Positions 25,885 to 34,700 of a DNA stretch of 64,000 bases are shown here, in pieces. The DNA comes from JACPYM01 sp963699175 (GTDB taxonomy: Bacteria; Acidobacteriota; Blastocatellia; RBC074): assembly GCA_963699175.1 (NCBI GenBank), contig OY969418.1, positions 8,370,001 through 8,434,000 of the forward strand. Reading direction: 5' to 3'. How positions within the stretch are numbered: position 1 is the first letter of the stretch; every line of letters begins with the position of its first letter. Below the pieces are notes generated by a model that did not search any database, was not told the DNA's origin, and saw only the letters and a list, made by a program, of their open reading frames with translations. A program made the position numbers and the translations under genes.

Positions 25885-25941
25885 ACCACGAAGAGACGAA
25901 GCAACTTCGCAGTCTTGCGTGGTGCTTCGTCTCTTCGTGGT
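25885..25941. repeat. 19-bp perfect hairpin between convergent genes
   Basis: Arms 25885-25903 and 25923-25941 (ACCACGAAGAGACGAAGCA and complement) with a 19-nt loop, located between the convergent GNAT-like gene and the second DUF6916-like gene. Its position suits a bidirectional terminator. Confidence 0.9.
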
Positions 25942-25960
25942 GAAAGAGCAATGTTCCGAC

Positions 25961-26479
25961 TTAGCGCTGCGTGCGATTGAAGACCGCTTCGTAGTAGCGC
26001 CCGCCGTCATCTTTACCCACCGGCACCAGAAATATCTCCAATACGCCCAGCGTGTGATGCTTCATTTTGTAGCTGCGCTGGCGCAGCGGCTCGCTCGACG
26101 GCCCGCGAAAGAGCAGCGAGAAAGACTCTTCCTTCAATTGCGCTTCTTCACTCTCGGCCAGTTTGAGCTTGACCGCGAGTCCGCGCTGCGCGGGCGGGTC
26201 TTCGATCTTGAACAAGTTCAAGATGACCGGTTGACCGTAATCATTCGTTGCCTCGAAATAATCGCCGTTGTAGCGCGCGAAGCTGGAACGCTTGAGCGCC
26301 ATCAGCGACTGTTCGCGTGCTTCTTCCGGCACGGCAAAGTAGCCGTCCTGGGTGGTGGGCAAATTGCGCTTGATCTGGCCAAAAACGAGGAAATCGGTGG
26401 CGCAGAGCAGGCCGAAGCCTAGACTGGCGCAGGTCTGTCTCTCGTTGACGGATTGCGCTATGATCGCAACCTCATTCAT
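25961..26479 (-). CDS. DUF6916-like protein with N-terminal extension
   Basis: 172 residues if started at ATG 26479, which has CGGAG 5 nt upstream; the frame is open to 26512. The C-terminal half (from about SFARYNGDYFEA) aligns with the small protein at 25062. The N-terminal extension has a hydrophobic stretch (ASLGFGLLCATDFLVFG) and then a GYFAVPEEAREQSLMAL segment, which could make the protein exported or membrane-anchored. It points away from the RuvC gene; the two start codons are only 33 nt apart, leaving almost no room for promoters between them. Confidence 0.72.
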   Translation of the reverse strand: MNEVAIIAQSVNERQTCASLGFGLLCATDFLVFGQIKRNLPTTQDGYFAVPEEAREQSLMALKRSSFARYNGDYFEATNDYGQPVILNLFKIEDPPAQRGLAVKLKLAESEEAQLKEESFSLLFRGPSSEPLRQRSYKMKHHTLGVLEIFLVPVGKDDGGRYYEAVFNRTQR

Positions 26480-26512
26480 CAGACTCCGATAGATTCTGAG
26501 AGCGCCGGACAA

Positions 26513-28336
26513 ATGGACGAAAAGAAAGAAAACATGGAGACGACCAACTCTCGCAATCTGGCGCGCCGTCCCCGGCTCAATGAAGACTGGCCCATTTCAA
26601 GCTATTCCTTTGATTGCTGGCCGCAAGAGAAACCGCCCGATTCGTTATGGGAAACAGCGCATCAAATGCGCAGACTATGGAATGATCTGACGGCCATCTT
26701 CGTGCGCGCACGCGAACTCGACACACGCGACGACAGTGGCAGCCCTTTGCATTCAAAAGAGGAACGTGCGGCGATCTATTACCCATTCCAGCAGCGGAAG
26801 TCAGCTCGCAGTGCTAATAACGAGGCCTATGCAGCGCGCTACGATCTTGCCCAATCAATTTGGGGTGCAGTCCCCTCACTCGCTGAAGTTGGCAAACGTT
26901 ACCTGGGCGTGATTCCTGCTGCTTGCTACGAATCCGTGATTGCTCGCTTCATTGTCACGTTTAAGAACTGGCGGAAGAACCATGCACAGCGTGGCGAGCC
27001 ACACTTCAAAAGCGGGCCGCTGCTAAACGTAAACATCCCACTTGTGTTCAACGCGGGAATTTCCGTGCACGATTTGGCAACGGGAAAGTCTGTGCAATTG
27101 CGCGACACCTATGCCCTACGTCACAACCAAGCAGCCCAAGCGGAATACCTGCGCAATGGTTGGTTCGATATTGGCTGCCAACGTGACCGGCTACCTCTGC
27201 ATGTCGCCTACCATCGCCCGCTGCCGCCAGGTTGCCGCATCAAGCGTGTCTCACTGATTGGCAGACGCGGCGAGCATTTGGGTTGGCGCTGGCAGTTACA
27301 AGTACAACTTGAGCATCCGCCTGATGCGCCTCGCCTAACACGCTGCCACGCTGGCGAGGTCAGCGAGCGGCTGGCTTACGCGCTGCGCGAGCCAACCGGG
27401 CGCGTCGCTGGACTCGATTTAGGTTGGCGGATGCGCGACGGGTATCTGCGCATCGGCTTTTTGACCGACAACGGCGGTAATCGCTATGAGCTCTGCTTGC
27501 CTTTAGACTTCGGCAACAAGGCCACGCGCAAACATAACCGGCGTGCGGCAAAGAAATGGCGCGGGGCAGATGCGGGCGAGTGGCAGCGCCTCAGTGAGTG
27601 GCAGCACCTGAAGAGCGAACAGGCGAAACTTGATGATGAACTCAATGCAGTCAAACTACAGATCAAGCAGATGGCCGATGAACTACTTGAATTACCTGCT
27701 CCACTCCAGAACTTCCGGCAGCACTACGATAAAGTGCGAGGTCGGTCATTGCGTAACCTGCTTGACGATCTGACGGCGCTGAATACAACGCCGGAAATCG
27801 TGACCGTCCTCCAAGAATGGGATGTGCGTAGCCGCCTGCAATGGAAGCGTTGGGCAGGCGCATTTGCGCGGGCAACAATGGCCCGCCGTGATTGGTATCG
27901 CAAGCTGGCTGCCTGGCTGGCCGAGAATTTTGATTTGATAGCTTGGAAAGGCGCTCTCGATCTGAAAGAGATTGCCGAAGCCGAGACTGATCATCCTGCC
28001 CGGCGCAATGCCGAGAAGTGGCGTGTCGCGGCCTCCTTGTCCACCTTGCGCCCCCTCATACGGCAGGCGTTCGAAAAGCGCAAAGGCATACTGCAAGACG
28101 AGGAACTGAAATTCCCTTCAAGCCTCTGCGCAGTTGTGGATTGTGGAGCCGCTATAGTGTCTGAGCCACATAAGCTCGTGCACCTGTGCGAAAATGGGCA
28201 TCAGGAAGACCAGGACGCAACCGCAAGCGGCGTATTTCTCTCCCGTATAAAAGGCAGCGTAGCTATCACGCTACCGCCCGTGGAAATCCCCCACGAATTG
28301 CGGAGATGTGTACGGATAGTTGGCCGTGACGATTGA
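26513..28336 (+). CDS. Compact TnpB/Cas12-like RuvC protein, catalytic Glu apparently missing
   Basis: About 607 residues from ATG 26513 (open to 26453; ATG 26534 is another option). Three RuvC blocks are seen in order. Block I is RVAGLDLGWRM, with its Asp near residue 302. Block II is FDLIAWKGALDLKEIAE, near 475-495. Block III is CENGHQEDQDATASG, with Asp near 568, inside a zinc-finger-like CAVVDCG...CENGH. Block II normally carries E before the hydrophobic-x-hydrophobic-K stretch; here the residues before LDLK are WKGA, so the catalytic Glu seems replaced. The helical N-terminal half (SYSFDCWPQ, MRRLWNDLTAIF, then an FKNWRKN region) resembles small type V effectors such as Cas12m/V-U rather than classic IS605 TnpB, but the subfamily is a guess. 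There is no tnpA, cas1 or cas2. It would act as an RNA-guided DNA binder or nuclease if the family assignment holds. Confidence 0.8.
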   Translation: MDEKKENMETTNSRNLARRPRLNEDWPISSYSFDCWPQEKPPDSLWETAHQMRRLWNDLTAIFVRARELDTRDDSGSPLHSKEERAAIYYPFQQRKSARSANNEAYAARYDLAQSIWGAVPSLAEVGKRYLGVIPAACYESVIARFIVTFKNWRKNHAQRGEPHFKSGPLLNVNIPLVFNAGISVHDLATGKSVQLRDTYALRHNQAAQAEYLRNGWFDIGCQRDRLPLHVAYHRPLPPGCRIKRVSLIGRRGEHLGWRWQLQVQLEHPPDAPRLTRCHAGEVSERLAYALREPTGRVAGLDLGWRMRDGYLRIGFLTDNGGNRYELCLPLDFGNKATRKHNRRAAKKWRGADAGEWQRLSEWQHLKSEQAKLDDELNAVKLQIKQMADELLELPAPLQNFRQHYDKVRGRSLRNLLDDLTALNTTPEIVTVLQEWDVRSRLQWKRWAGAFARATMARRDWYRKLAAWLAENFDLIAWKGALDLKEIAEAETDHPARRNAEKWRVAASLSTLRPLIRQAFEKRKGILQDEELKFPSSLCAVVDCGAAIVSEPHKLVHLCENGHQEDQDATASGVFLSRIKGSVAITLPPVEIPHELRRCVRIVGRDD

Positions 28337-28425
28337 GAACGTAAAGGTTATTATCGGGCTGCGCTGAATAATGGCCAGCGGGGCGACTGCTGGCACCAGA
28401 CCCTACTCAATCGTAGAGCCTTGCC

Positions 28426-28776
28426 GGTAGTGGGGCGACAGTGTGTTGATGGCCGAATAGGGGTAAAAACGTAAGGTTATACTCTTGCAGCCGCGTAGCG
28501 GCGACCCGAGTTTAGCCCGGCGTTTTCAACGCCGGGAAAGATAAGCCGTGAGTTCCGCGTCGCGTCAGCGACGCCTGATTCAAGCGTCGCTGACGCGACG
28601 CGGAACGGCTGCGCACTGTACCGTGGGTTGAAAACCCACGGCTAAATTCAACTGCCGCTACGCGGCAAAACGACAGCCTGACAGGTTTATCACTACTGAG
28701 GGCCGTTGATTGGTTGCTTAATCTATTGCCATACAAAGCGCGGCTTTGATAGCAACACACTATCGCCCCACTACTG
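28426..28776. repeat. 24-bp inverted repeats enclosing nested hairpins
   Basis: Outer arms 28426-28449 and 28753-28776 match at 22 of 24 positions when reverse-complemented (GTAGTGGGGCGAYAGTGTGTTG). Inside, GCCGCGTAGCGGC (28490-28502) pairs with 28654-28666. Next to it, TTTAGCCCGGCG.. and its near-complement ..CACGGCTAAATT flank two local hairpins (CCCGGCGTTTTCAACGCCGGG and CCGTGGGTTGAAAACCCACGG). The organisation resembles a MITE-like element nested between the direct repeats. No protein frame is supported in 28337-29223. Confidence 0.78.
28552..28606. repeat. 23-bp perfect GC-rich hairpin in the centre of the nested element
   Basis: Arms 28552-28574 and 28584-28606 (GTTCCGCGTCGCGTCAGCG...) are perfect complements with a 9-nt loop, the most stable hairpin in the cluster. 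Confidence 0.92.
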
Positions 28777-28927
28777 CCTTGCCCGTCGGCTTGTAATGAT
28801 GGCCAGTGGGGCGACTTCTGGCACAATGAAAGCTGTTCGGACTGCGGCAAGCCTTGCTGACAAGCAAGCAAAAAAATCGGTGATGCAGAATTTTGCTGAA
28901 ATTCTTGACATCACATGCACAAAACGA

Positions 28928-28955
28928 TTGCATCTGTCTGCGATTAGTTTAGAAT
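28928..28955 (+). promoter_or_regulatory. Possible promoter of the tail-collar cluster
   Basis: TTGCAT, 16 nt, TAGAAT within an AT-rich stretch about 270 nt upstream of the first tail-collar gene. A separate TTGACA at 28905 has no good partner. Weak evidence from hexamers only. Confidence 0.3.
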
Positions 28956-29223
28956 CCCGTTCGCATTCCGATACCGCATTGGTAATGCACACTCTGCCGT
29001 AATCAACAAATTACTTATCCGGCTTTGCTTTTGAGAAGTTGCCCTATCCGCTGCAGTACTGAGCCAAAGCCGCTTTTTAGAAGTCGTCAGACTCTTAGTC
29101 ATGATAAGCAGGATCAATCTGCAATCTTTAAGTTTGGGTTTTTGATTGAGGCCTGTTAGTTCTTCAACCCGCGTCTTCGTATAACAACTACAAGGCGCTT
29201 ACCCTTTACAGAGAGGAGACTCT

Positions 29224-29727
29224 ATGGCTGAACCTTTTCTGTCTGAAATCAGAATTATGTCGTTTGTCTTCGCGCCCAAAGGCTGGGCGTTGTGCAATGG
29301 CCAGCTTTTACCTATTAACCAAAACCAGGGGCTTTTTAGTTTGCTGGGCACGACCTTCGGCGGCGACGGGCGCGTGAACTTTGCGCTGCCCGACCTGCGC
29401 GGGCGCACGCCGATTCACGTCGGTAGTGGGCACACGCTGGGCGAGCGTGGAGGCGAGCAGGCGCACACGCTTTCGATTTCGGAACTGCCAACGCATACGC
29501 ATGTGGCGCAGGCATCATCGAGTGATAGCACGGCGGCTATCCCTGCGGGCGCGTTACTGGCTAAAGCAGCCCCCGCGAATCCCTATATCGCACCAACTGC
29601 GCTAGGGGCTCTCATGGCAGGGACCGTGGCGAATGTGGGAGGTAGTCAGGCGCACTTAAACATGCAGCCGTTCCTGACGCTGAGCTTCTGTATCGCGCTG
29701 CAAGGCATCTTCCCAAGCCCGACGTGA
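29224..29727 (+). CDS. Phage tail-collar domain protein (microcystin-dependent-protein type) 1
   Basis: A 167-residue protein. It starts MAEPFLSEIRIMSFVFAPKG and has the collar motif WALCNGQLLPINQNQGLFSL, LGTTFGGDGRVNFALPDLRG and RTPIHVGSGH. The C-terminal QPFLTLSFCIALQGIFPSPT is the usual end of this family. Members are short secreted fibre-tip proteins found in clusters outside of phages; their role is unknown. The ATG has GAGAGGAGACTCT upstream. It is the first of three paralogues on the plus strand, with 85- and 76-nt spacers. Confidence 0.92.
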   Translation: MAEPFLSEIRIMSFVFAPKGWALCNGQLLPINQNQGLFSLLGTTFGGDGRVNFALPDLRGRTPIHVGSGHTLGERGGEQAHTLSISELPTHTHVAQASSSDSTAAIPAGALLAKAAPANPYIAPTALGALMAGTVANVGGSQAHLNMQPFLTLSFCIALQGIFPSPT

Positions 29728-29812
29728 GATTCGGCTCGACGGTTGTTTCAAAGCACAAAGTTGATAATTTTCGCTGTCTGGATTTTGTCAGACCAAGTTT
29801 AAGGAGAAGACA

Positions 29813-30316
29813 ATGGCACAACCCTATGTCGGAGAAATCAGAATGTTCGCGGGCAATTTTGCGCCCGCTGGTTGGATGTTTTGCGAGGGGCAATTGCTCC
29901 CAATCTCGGAGAACGAAACGCTATTCCAATTGATTGGCACGACCTACGGCGGCGATGGGGAATCAACCTTCGCCCTGCCTGACTTGCGCGGCCGCATCCC
30001 CATTCATCAGGGTAATGGGTTCATCCTGGCGGAAACGGGTGGCGCAGAAGAGATCACGCTAACGGTCAGTCAGATTCCTGCGCATAGCCATCCGTTTTTG
30101 GGTGCGAACGCTGTGGCGAATGACCCCAATCCGACTAACAACGTTGTTGGTGAGTCATCGGCTATCAGCTTATACCAGTCCGGGGCTCCGGTAACTCCGA
30201 TGTCTCCATTAGCGATCACTTCGACTGGCGGCAGCCAGCCTCATACTAATTTCCAGCCGTATCTTTGCGTCGACTTTATCATCTCTTTGTTCGGCATCTT
30301 CCCAAGTCCAACATAA
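29813..30316 (+). CDS. Phage tail-collar domain protein 2
   Basis: A 167-residue paralogue of the previous gene (MAQPYVGEIRMFAGNFAPAG; LFQLIGTTYGGDGESTFALP). It has the same DLRGRIPIHQGNG turn and ends QPYLCVDFIISLFGIFPSPT, with an acidic, Asn-containing tail in place of FCIALQ. The Shine-Dalgarno is AAGGAGAAGACA. The His-containing loop SQIPAHSHPF replaces SELPTHTHVA, so the putative metal-binding or trimerisation loop is kept. Confidence 0.92.
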   Translation: MAQPYVGEIRMFAGNFAPAGWMFCEGQLLPISENETLFQLIGTTYGGDGESTFALPDLRGRIPIHQGNGFILAETGGAEEITLTVSQIPAHSHPFLGANAVANDPNPTNNVVGESSAISLYQSGAPVTPMSPLAITSTGGSQPHTNFQPYLCVDFIISLFGIFPSPT

Positions 30317-30392
30317 GCTTGGGGCGTCGTCTTTTTGCATAAGGTTGACCACTTCAATATTTGGGTTTCTCTCAAACCATAAGGAGATTTAT

Positions 30393-30917
30393 ATGGATCC
30401 TTTTGTAGCTGAAATTCGCATCTTTCCATTCAATTTTGCGCCCAAAGGCTGGGCATGGTGTGATGGCCAATTACTGCCACTCAGCCAAAATACGGCTCTG
30501 TTCTCACTGCTTGGAACCACCTATGGTGGCAACGGCAAGTCGAACTTCGCGCTGCCTGATTTGCAGGGCCGCGCGCCCATGCATCCAGGGCAAGGTCCGG
30601 GGCTTTCGCTGCATGATCTGGGAGAGACGGGCGGGAGCGAGACCGTAACGCTACTTGAGTCCGAAATCCCGTCGCATAGCCATGGGCTGATGGCGCTTGG
30701 TGCGCCCGGCAATAGAACCAATCCGATTGGCAACAGCCTTGCGCGCACGTCCAGCGGGAATGCGTATATTCCTGGCAGTCCGGCCCCGCCACTCGTTTCA
30801 ATGGCTCCGGAGACGCTGCCGCCTGCTGGCGGTGATCAACCGCACAATAACTTGCAGCCGTACCTGACCTTCTATTTCTGCATCGCGCTGCAAGGCGTCT
30901 TCCCGCCGCGCGGTTAG
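30393..30917 (+). CDS. Phage tail-collar domain protein 3
   Basis: 174 residues from ATG 30393, which follows AAGGAGATTTAT; the frame open from 30345 lacks this signal. It starts MDPFVAEIRIFPFNFAPKGW and keeps WCDGQLLPLSQNTALFSLLG, the DLQGRAPMHPG turn, the ESEIPSHSHG loop and the end YFCIALQGVFPPRG. It is slightly longer than its two paralogues because of a Pro/Gly-rich insertion near residue 130-145 (PGSPAPPLVSMAPETLPPAGG). Confidence 0.92.
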   Translation: MDPFVAEIRIFPFNFAPKGWAWCDGQLLPLSQNTALFSLLGTTYGGNGKSNFALPDLQGRAPMHPGQGPGLSLHDLGETGGSETVTLLESEIPSHSHGLMALGAPGNRTNPIGNSLARTSSGNAYIPGSPAPPLVSMAPETLPPAGGDQPHNNLQPYLTFYFCIALQGVFPPRG

Positions 30918-30943
30918 GGCAGAGCAGTCGGCATTAGCAATAT

Positions 30944-30993
30944 GGTTTGTGAGCGTCGGCAGTGCGCGTTAGCATTGTCCGCGCTCACAAGCC
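30944..30993 (+). terminator. Hairpin downstream of the tail-collar genes
   Basis: Arms 30944-30955 (GGTTTGTGAGCG) and 30982-30993 (CGCTCACAAGCC) pair with one wobble, 26 nt after the stop of the third tail-collar gene; AATTTTGCTT follows. Position and shape suit a terminator of this cluster. Confidence 0.5.
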
Positions 30994-31753
30994 AATTTTG
31001 CTTAATTGGGGCACGACTTCTGGCGAAAATGTTGTTGCACGCCGAAGAGCACAACCTCGACGTAATCTCTGGCCCAGAAGTGATCTTTACCATTAGCGAC
31101 AGGCAGCGCTTGTCTGACATTGCGTTTGTTTTTGCCGCGCGCCTTTCGCCTGAATACGTCCAGTCGGAATTTGGACAATCGCCCCCGACTTAGCCAGGCT
31201 CTCTCCACTCTTCTTTAACGGTGAATTGATTGACAGGATGGCGCGCGATTGCCTAAACTGCCTGCCGTCATCCAGGTGTCCTATCCTTGATGTGACATTT
31301 CCAGAAAGCTACTTGTAACTTAAACGAATGATCTGCCATCAGCACACTTTCCCGCTGAAGGTGGCTAGCTTTGTCTGAGTCAAAAGAGCCAAGCTCTAGT
31401 GTCAGTCTGAATTTCTCAGCGATCTTTGTTTCAATCAGTACCGCAAGATCGCTGTCATCTTCGTGCCTGTTTATCATTACGCGTGTGGCCGCGTGTGGCA
31501 TTGATAAAAATGTAAGCCCCATCGTTTTTGCCGCGTAGCGACGTTGAATTTAGCCTTAGATTTCGACCACGTTACGGACACGCATCAACACCGCGTCGCG
31601 GCGACGACGCGGAATTCGCTACTGATCTTTTCCGGCGTTGTGCGCCGAGTTGAATTAAGGTCGCCGCTCTGTGGCTGCCAAATTACTACCTCACATTTGC
31701 ATCACCACTTGGTAAAGATTCGAGCCAAGCCTGCGGCTCAGGAGAAATAAGTT
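30994..31753. other. Gap before the giant surface protein gene
   Basis: About 760 nt without a confident gene. It contains one doubtful minus-strand frame (31268-31522) and, at about 31530-31680, a degenerate nested repeat with GCCGCGTAGCG, GAATTTAGCC and CCGCGTCGCGGCG words. These words are also found in the elements at 28426-28776 and 42031-42404. Confidence 0.5.
31268..31522 (-). CDS. Doubtful small ORF
   Basis: An 84-residue frame (starts MGLTFLSMPHAATRVMINRH) with ordinary amino-acid composition and alternating hydrophobic residues. It has no clear Shine-Dalgarno, no recognised family and no overlapping gene on the other strand. It may be a real small gene or a decayed fragment; listed only because nothing else explains the stretch. 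Confidence 0.2.
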   Translation of the reverse strand: MGLTFLSMPHAATRVMINRHEDDSDLAVLIETKIAEKFRLTLELGSFDSDKASHLQRESVLMADHSFKLQVAFWKCHIKDRTPG

Positions 31754-34700
31754 ATGAAACGCATCTATGTTTTGTTGCTCACGATGGTTTTGGGTGTGCT
31801 CTTGCTCCCCATCGGTTGGGTTTCGCTGGGCGCGCCCAAGAATTCCGGTTCCTGGCTCCGCCACGTCCTCAAGCAACAACCGCAAGATGCGCCTGCGCGT
31901 TTGATTCCGCTCGATCAAATAGACACGTTGCCGTTGGCCGAGACCAGTAACGATCCGGCGCGCCGCGACCCGCGTCGCTGGCAAGCGCGTTTGAACGAAA
32001 ACAACCTGCGCCAGCAGGAAATCTTCCCCGGCGTTGATCTGGTCTTTGCCGGTAACAAGCAGAAGATGGAAGCCGTCTTGATCGTCAAGGCGGGCGCTGA
32101 TTTGAATGCGTTGCGCTTTGACTTCCCGCTGGCTGAGAGCGTGACTGCCGATGCGCAGGGCAATATCTGGGTGATCGCGGTAGATGGCGATCTGGGATTG
32201 TTGCGCCCACGTCTGACGCGCCAGAACGAGACCGTCGAGGGCGGCTTTGTCGCCAAAGGCGGGCGCGTGAGCTTGCAGGTCAAAGAGCATGACGCCACGC
32301 AACCATTGTTGGTGCGCTTCGATGTGGTCTACCCCACGCGCCCGGTCAACCTGCTCGATCAGTTTCTATTTCGCGTCTTCACGCCGGAGGTACGACCGAA
32401 CACGCCGAATGCGCCGTCGGCGGCCACCATCACCGCCACTAAGACAGTGGACAATCCGACCACTACGCCTGGCGGCACCTTGATGTACACGGTGACGATC
32501 ACCAACACCAGCCCGACCGACGCCGCCACGGGTGTCAAATTCACCGACACAATTGATCCGAATACGACGCTCATTGGCAGCTCGGTCAACACTTCACCCA
32601 TTGCCAATGACGATTCTACTTACACCTGCTCGGGTAACATTCCGATCTCGCCAGCCACGGGTGTGTTGTCCAACGACTGTGACCCCAACAATACAGGCTC
32701 AGGCATGCCCTGTGACAATACAGGTTTGAAGGTCTCGCAGGTGAATGCCACGGCGGTGCCGGTAGGCGTGCCAACTACCGTTAACACAACGGCGACCGGC
32801 CTGGGCGGCGTAACCGGCTCGGTGACGATGAACGACAACGGCAGCTTCACCTACGAGCCGCCGCCGGGCTACATCGGCAACGACAGTTTCACTTACATCG
32901 CCACTGATGCGGGGGGCAAGACCAGTGCTGCTGCGACCGTGACCATCGCCATCAGCAACATGGTCTGGTTCATCAACAACAACGCCGGCGGTTCGTTGAA
33001 CCGTGGCACCTTCACGCACCCGTTCACTACCATCGCCAGCTTCAACACGGTCAACGACACTGGGGTTGCGCCCAAGCCGCAGAACGGCCACTTCATCGCG
33101 TTGCGCACTGGCACGGGTACCTATTCGGAGACCAACGGCGTCAACCTGCGCGGCACCCAGAAATTGATCGGCGAAGGCGTGCAGTTCAATACGGAATTCA
33201 CCGCCGATGCCAGTAGCACGTCGGCCTACACCACCTTTGCCAGCAACGCATCAGGTACGCGCCCCGTCGTGGGCGCGACCGGCGCTGGCAATAATGGTGT
33301 AAGCCTCAACAGCGGTAATAAAGTGCGCGGCTTGAATGCGGGCACGACGACGAGTAGCGGCTTTGGCATCGCCAACCAAAACACGGTCTCGATCGGCGAT
33401 CTGATCATCAGCAATGTGCTCATCAACAACAGCGCAGGCGGCGGCTTCAAGGCGGTAAACGGCGGCGGCAATATTAACGTCACGCTCGACAGCCTGACTT
33501 CCGGCGATAACGATGCCTCGAACGACGGCGCTAACGGAATCAACCTGGAAAGCATCACCAGCGGCTCCTTTACCGTGTCGGGCGCAGTGACCATCAGCGA
33601 CACTACTGGTGTAGGTATACGCTTGTTTAGCCTCGGAAGCACTACCTTCACGATCTCTGGGACGACGACGATCAACAACCCCGGCGATATCGGCATCAGT
33701 AGCTTTAGTGGGACGGGCACGGTGAGCTTCGCCGGAATTGACATTAACGGGCGCAACAATAAAGGTATGCGCATAGACAATCAAAACCGTACTCTGACGA
33801 CCGGCGCGGTGGACATTGATAACGCTGACACCGTCGCCTTTTCTGCACTTGAGATCATCAACACCGCGGGCGGCACGATCAGTTTTGGCAGCTTCACGGC
33901 GAATCTCAACACTGCGAGCAGCTTCGGGATTGAGAGTCAGAACAACACGGCGGCGATCTCCTTTGGCAGTGGCAGCAGCGTCAGCAATAGCGGCGCTGTA
34001 GAAATTCTCGTCAATCTGGGCGGGGCCAACTTCACCTACAACGGCACGGTAAATAGTACGGTAGGCGGCGCTATCAAAGTGGTAGGCCGCACCGGCGGAA
34101 CGGTGGATTTTCAGGGCAATATCACTTCCACCAACCCTTCCAACAATGCCACCCACACTGCCATCATCGTCGGCGGCGCGGCGGCGGAAGCCAACACGGG
34201 TGGCACGGTGCGTTTCAGCGGCGGGACCAAGACACTCAATTCCAGCACGGCGACGGCGGTCAGTGCGGTGAACAATACTGGTGCAATCGTCGAATTCACC
34301 AACGGTGGGCTAGACATTGACACCACCAGCGGCACAGGCTTCAGCGCTACAAACGGTGGCACGATCAATATCACAACGGGAGCGAGCAACAACACAATCA
34401 ACTCGACGAGCGCCGCCGCGTTCGTCGCCGACGGCACGTCTAACGCCATAGCTTTGACCGCTACCTTCAACAGCGTCACATCCGGTGGTGGAACCAACGG
34501 CATTGCGCTGACGAACGTCACGGGCGCCTCTAACTTCGGCAGCGGTTCACTAACAGGCGCGTCGGGCGCAACCTTCCTCGCCTCCGGCAACAACCCGGCC
34601 ATCACTTACAGCGGCACCATCACCCAGAACAACGCAGCGCGCGTCGTTGACATTCAAGGCACAACGGGCAACACCATCACTCTTAGCGGCACTATAACTG

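Larger units (their letters stand above)
28371..28824. repeat. Direct repeat pair (26 nt) flanking a repeat cluster downstream of the RuvC gene
   Basis: Copies at 28371-28396 and 28799-28824 read ATGGCCAGYGGGGCGACTKC followed by TGGCAC, differing at two positions. Each is partly palindromic (GCCAG...CTGGC). The core GTGGGGCGA also occurs in the inverted repeat arms at 28426-28449 and, on the other strand, 28753-28776, giving four related cores within 450 nt. The first copy starts 35 nt after the RuvC stop codon. It could be element ends, a degenerate mini-array or a guide-RNA region. Confidence 0.75.

Noticed and set aside
26513..28824. Complete CRISPR-Cas or IS605 transposon
   Set aside because: No cas1, cas2 or tnpA and no regular repeat-spacer array of three or more units is visible, so only an orphan Cas12/TnpB-like gene with nearby repeats is claimed.
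28706..29002. 98-codon frame after the RuvC gene
   Set aside because: It crosses the inverted and direct repeats and has no Shine-Dalgarno; treated as non-coding.
24554..30917. Prophage or contractile injection system, suggested by three tail-collar genes
   Set aside because: No capsid, portal, terminase, sheath, tube or baseplate gene is present. The collar proteins are the stand-alone microcystin-dependent type.
30942..31193. 83-codon plus-strand frame after the tail-collar genes
   Set aside because: It begins inside the terminator-like hairpin and has no ribosome-binding site or recognised motif.
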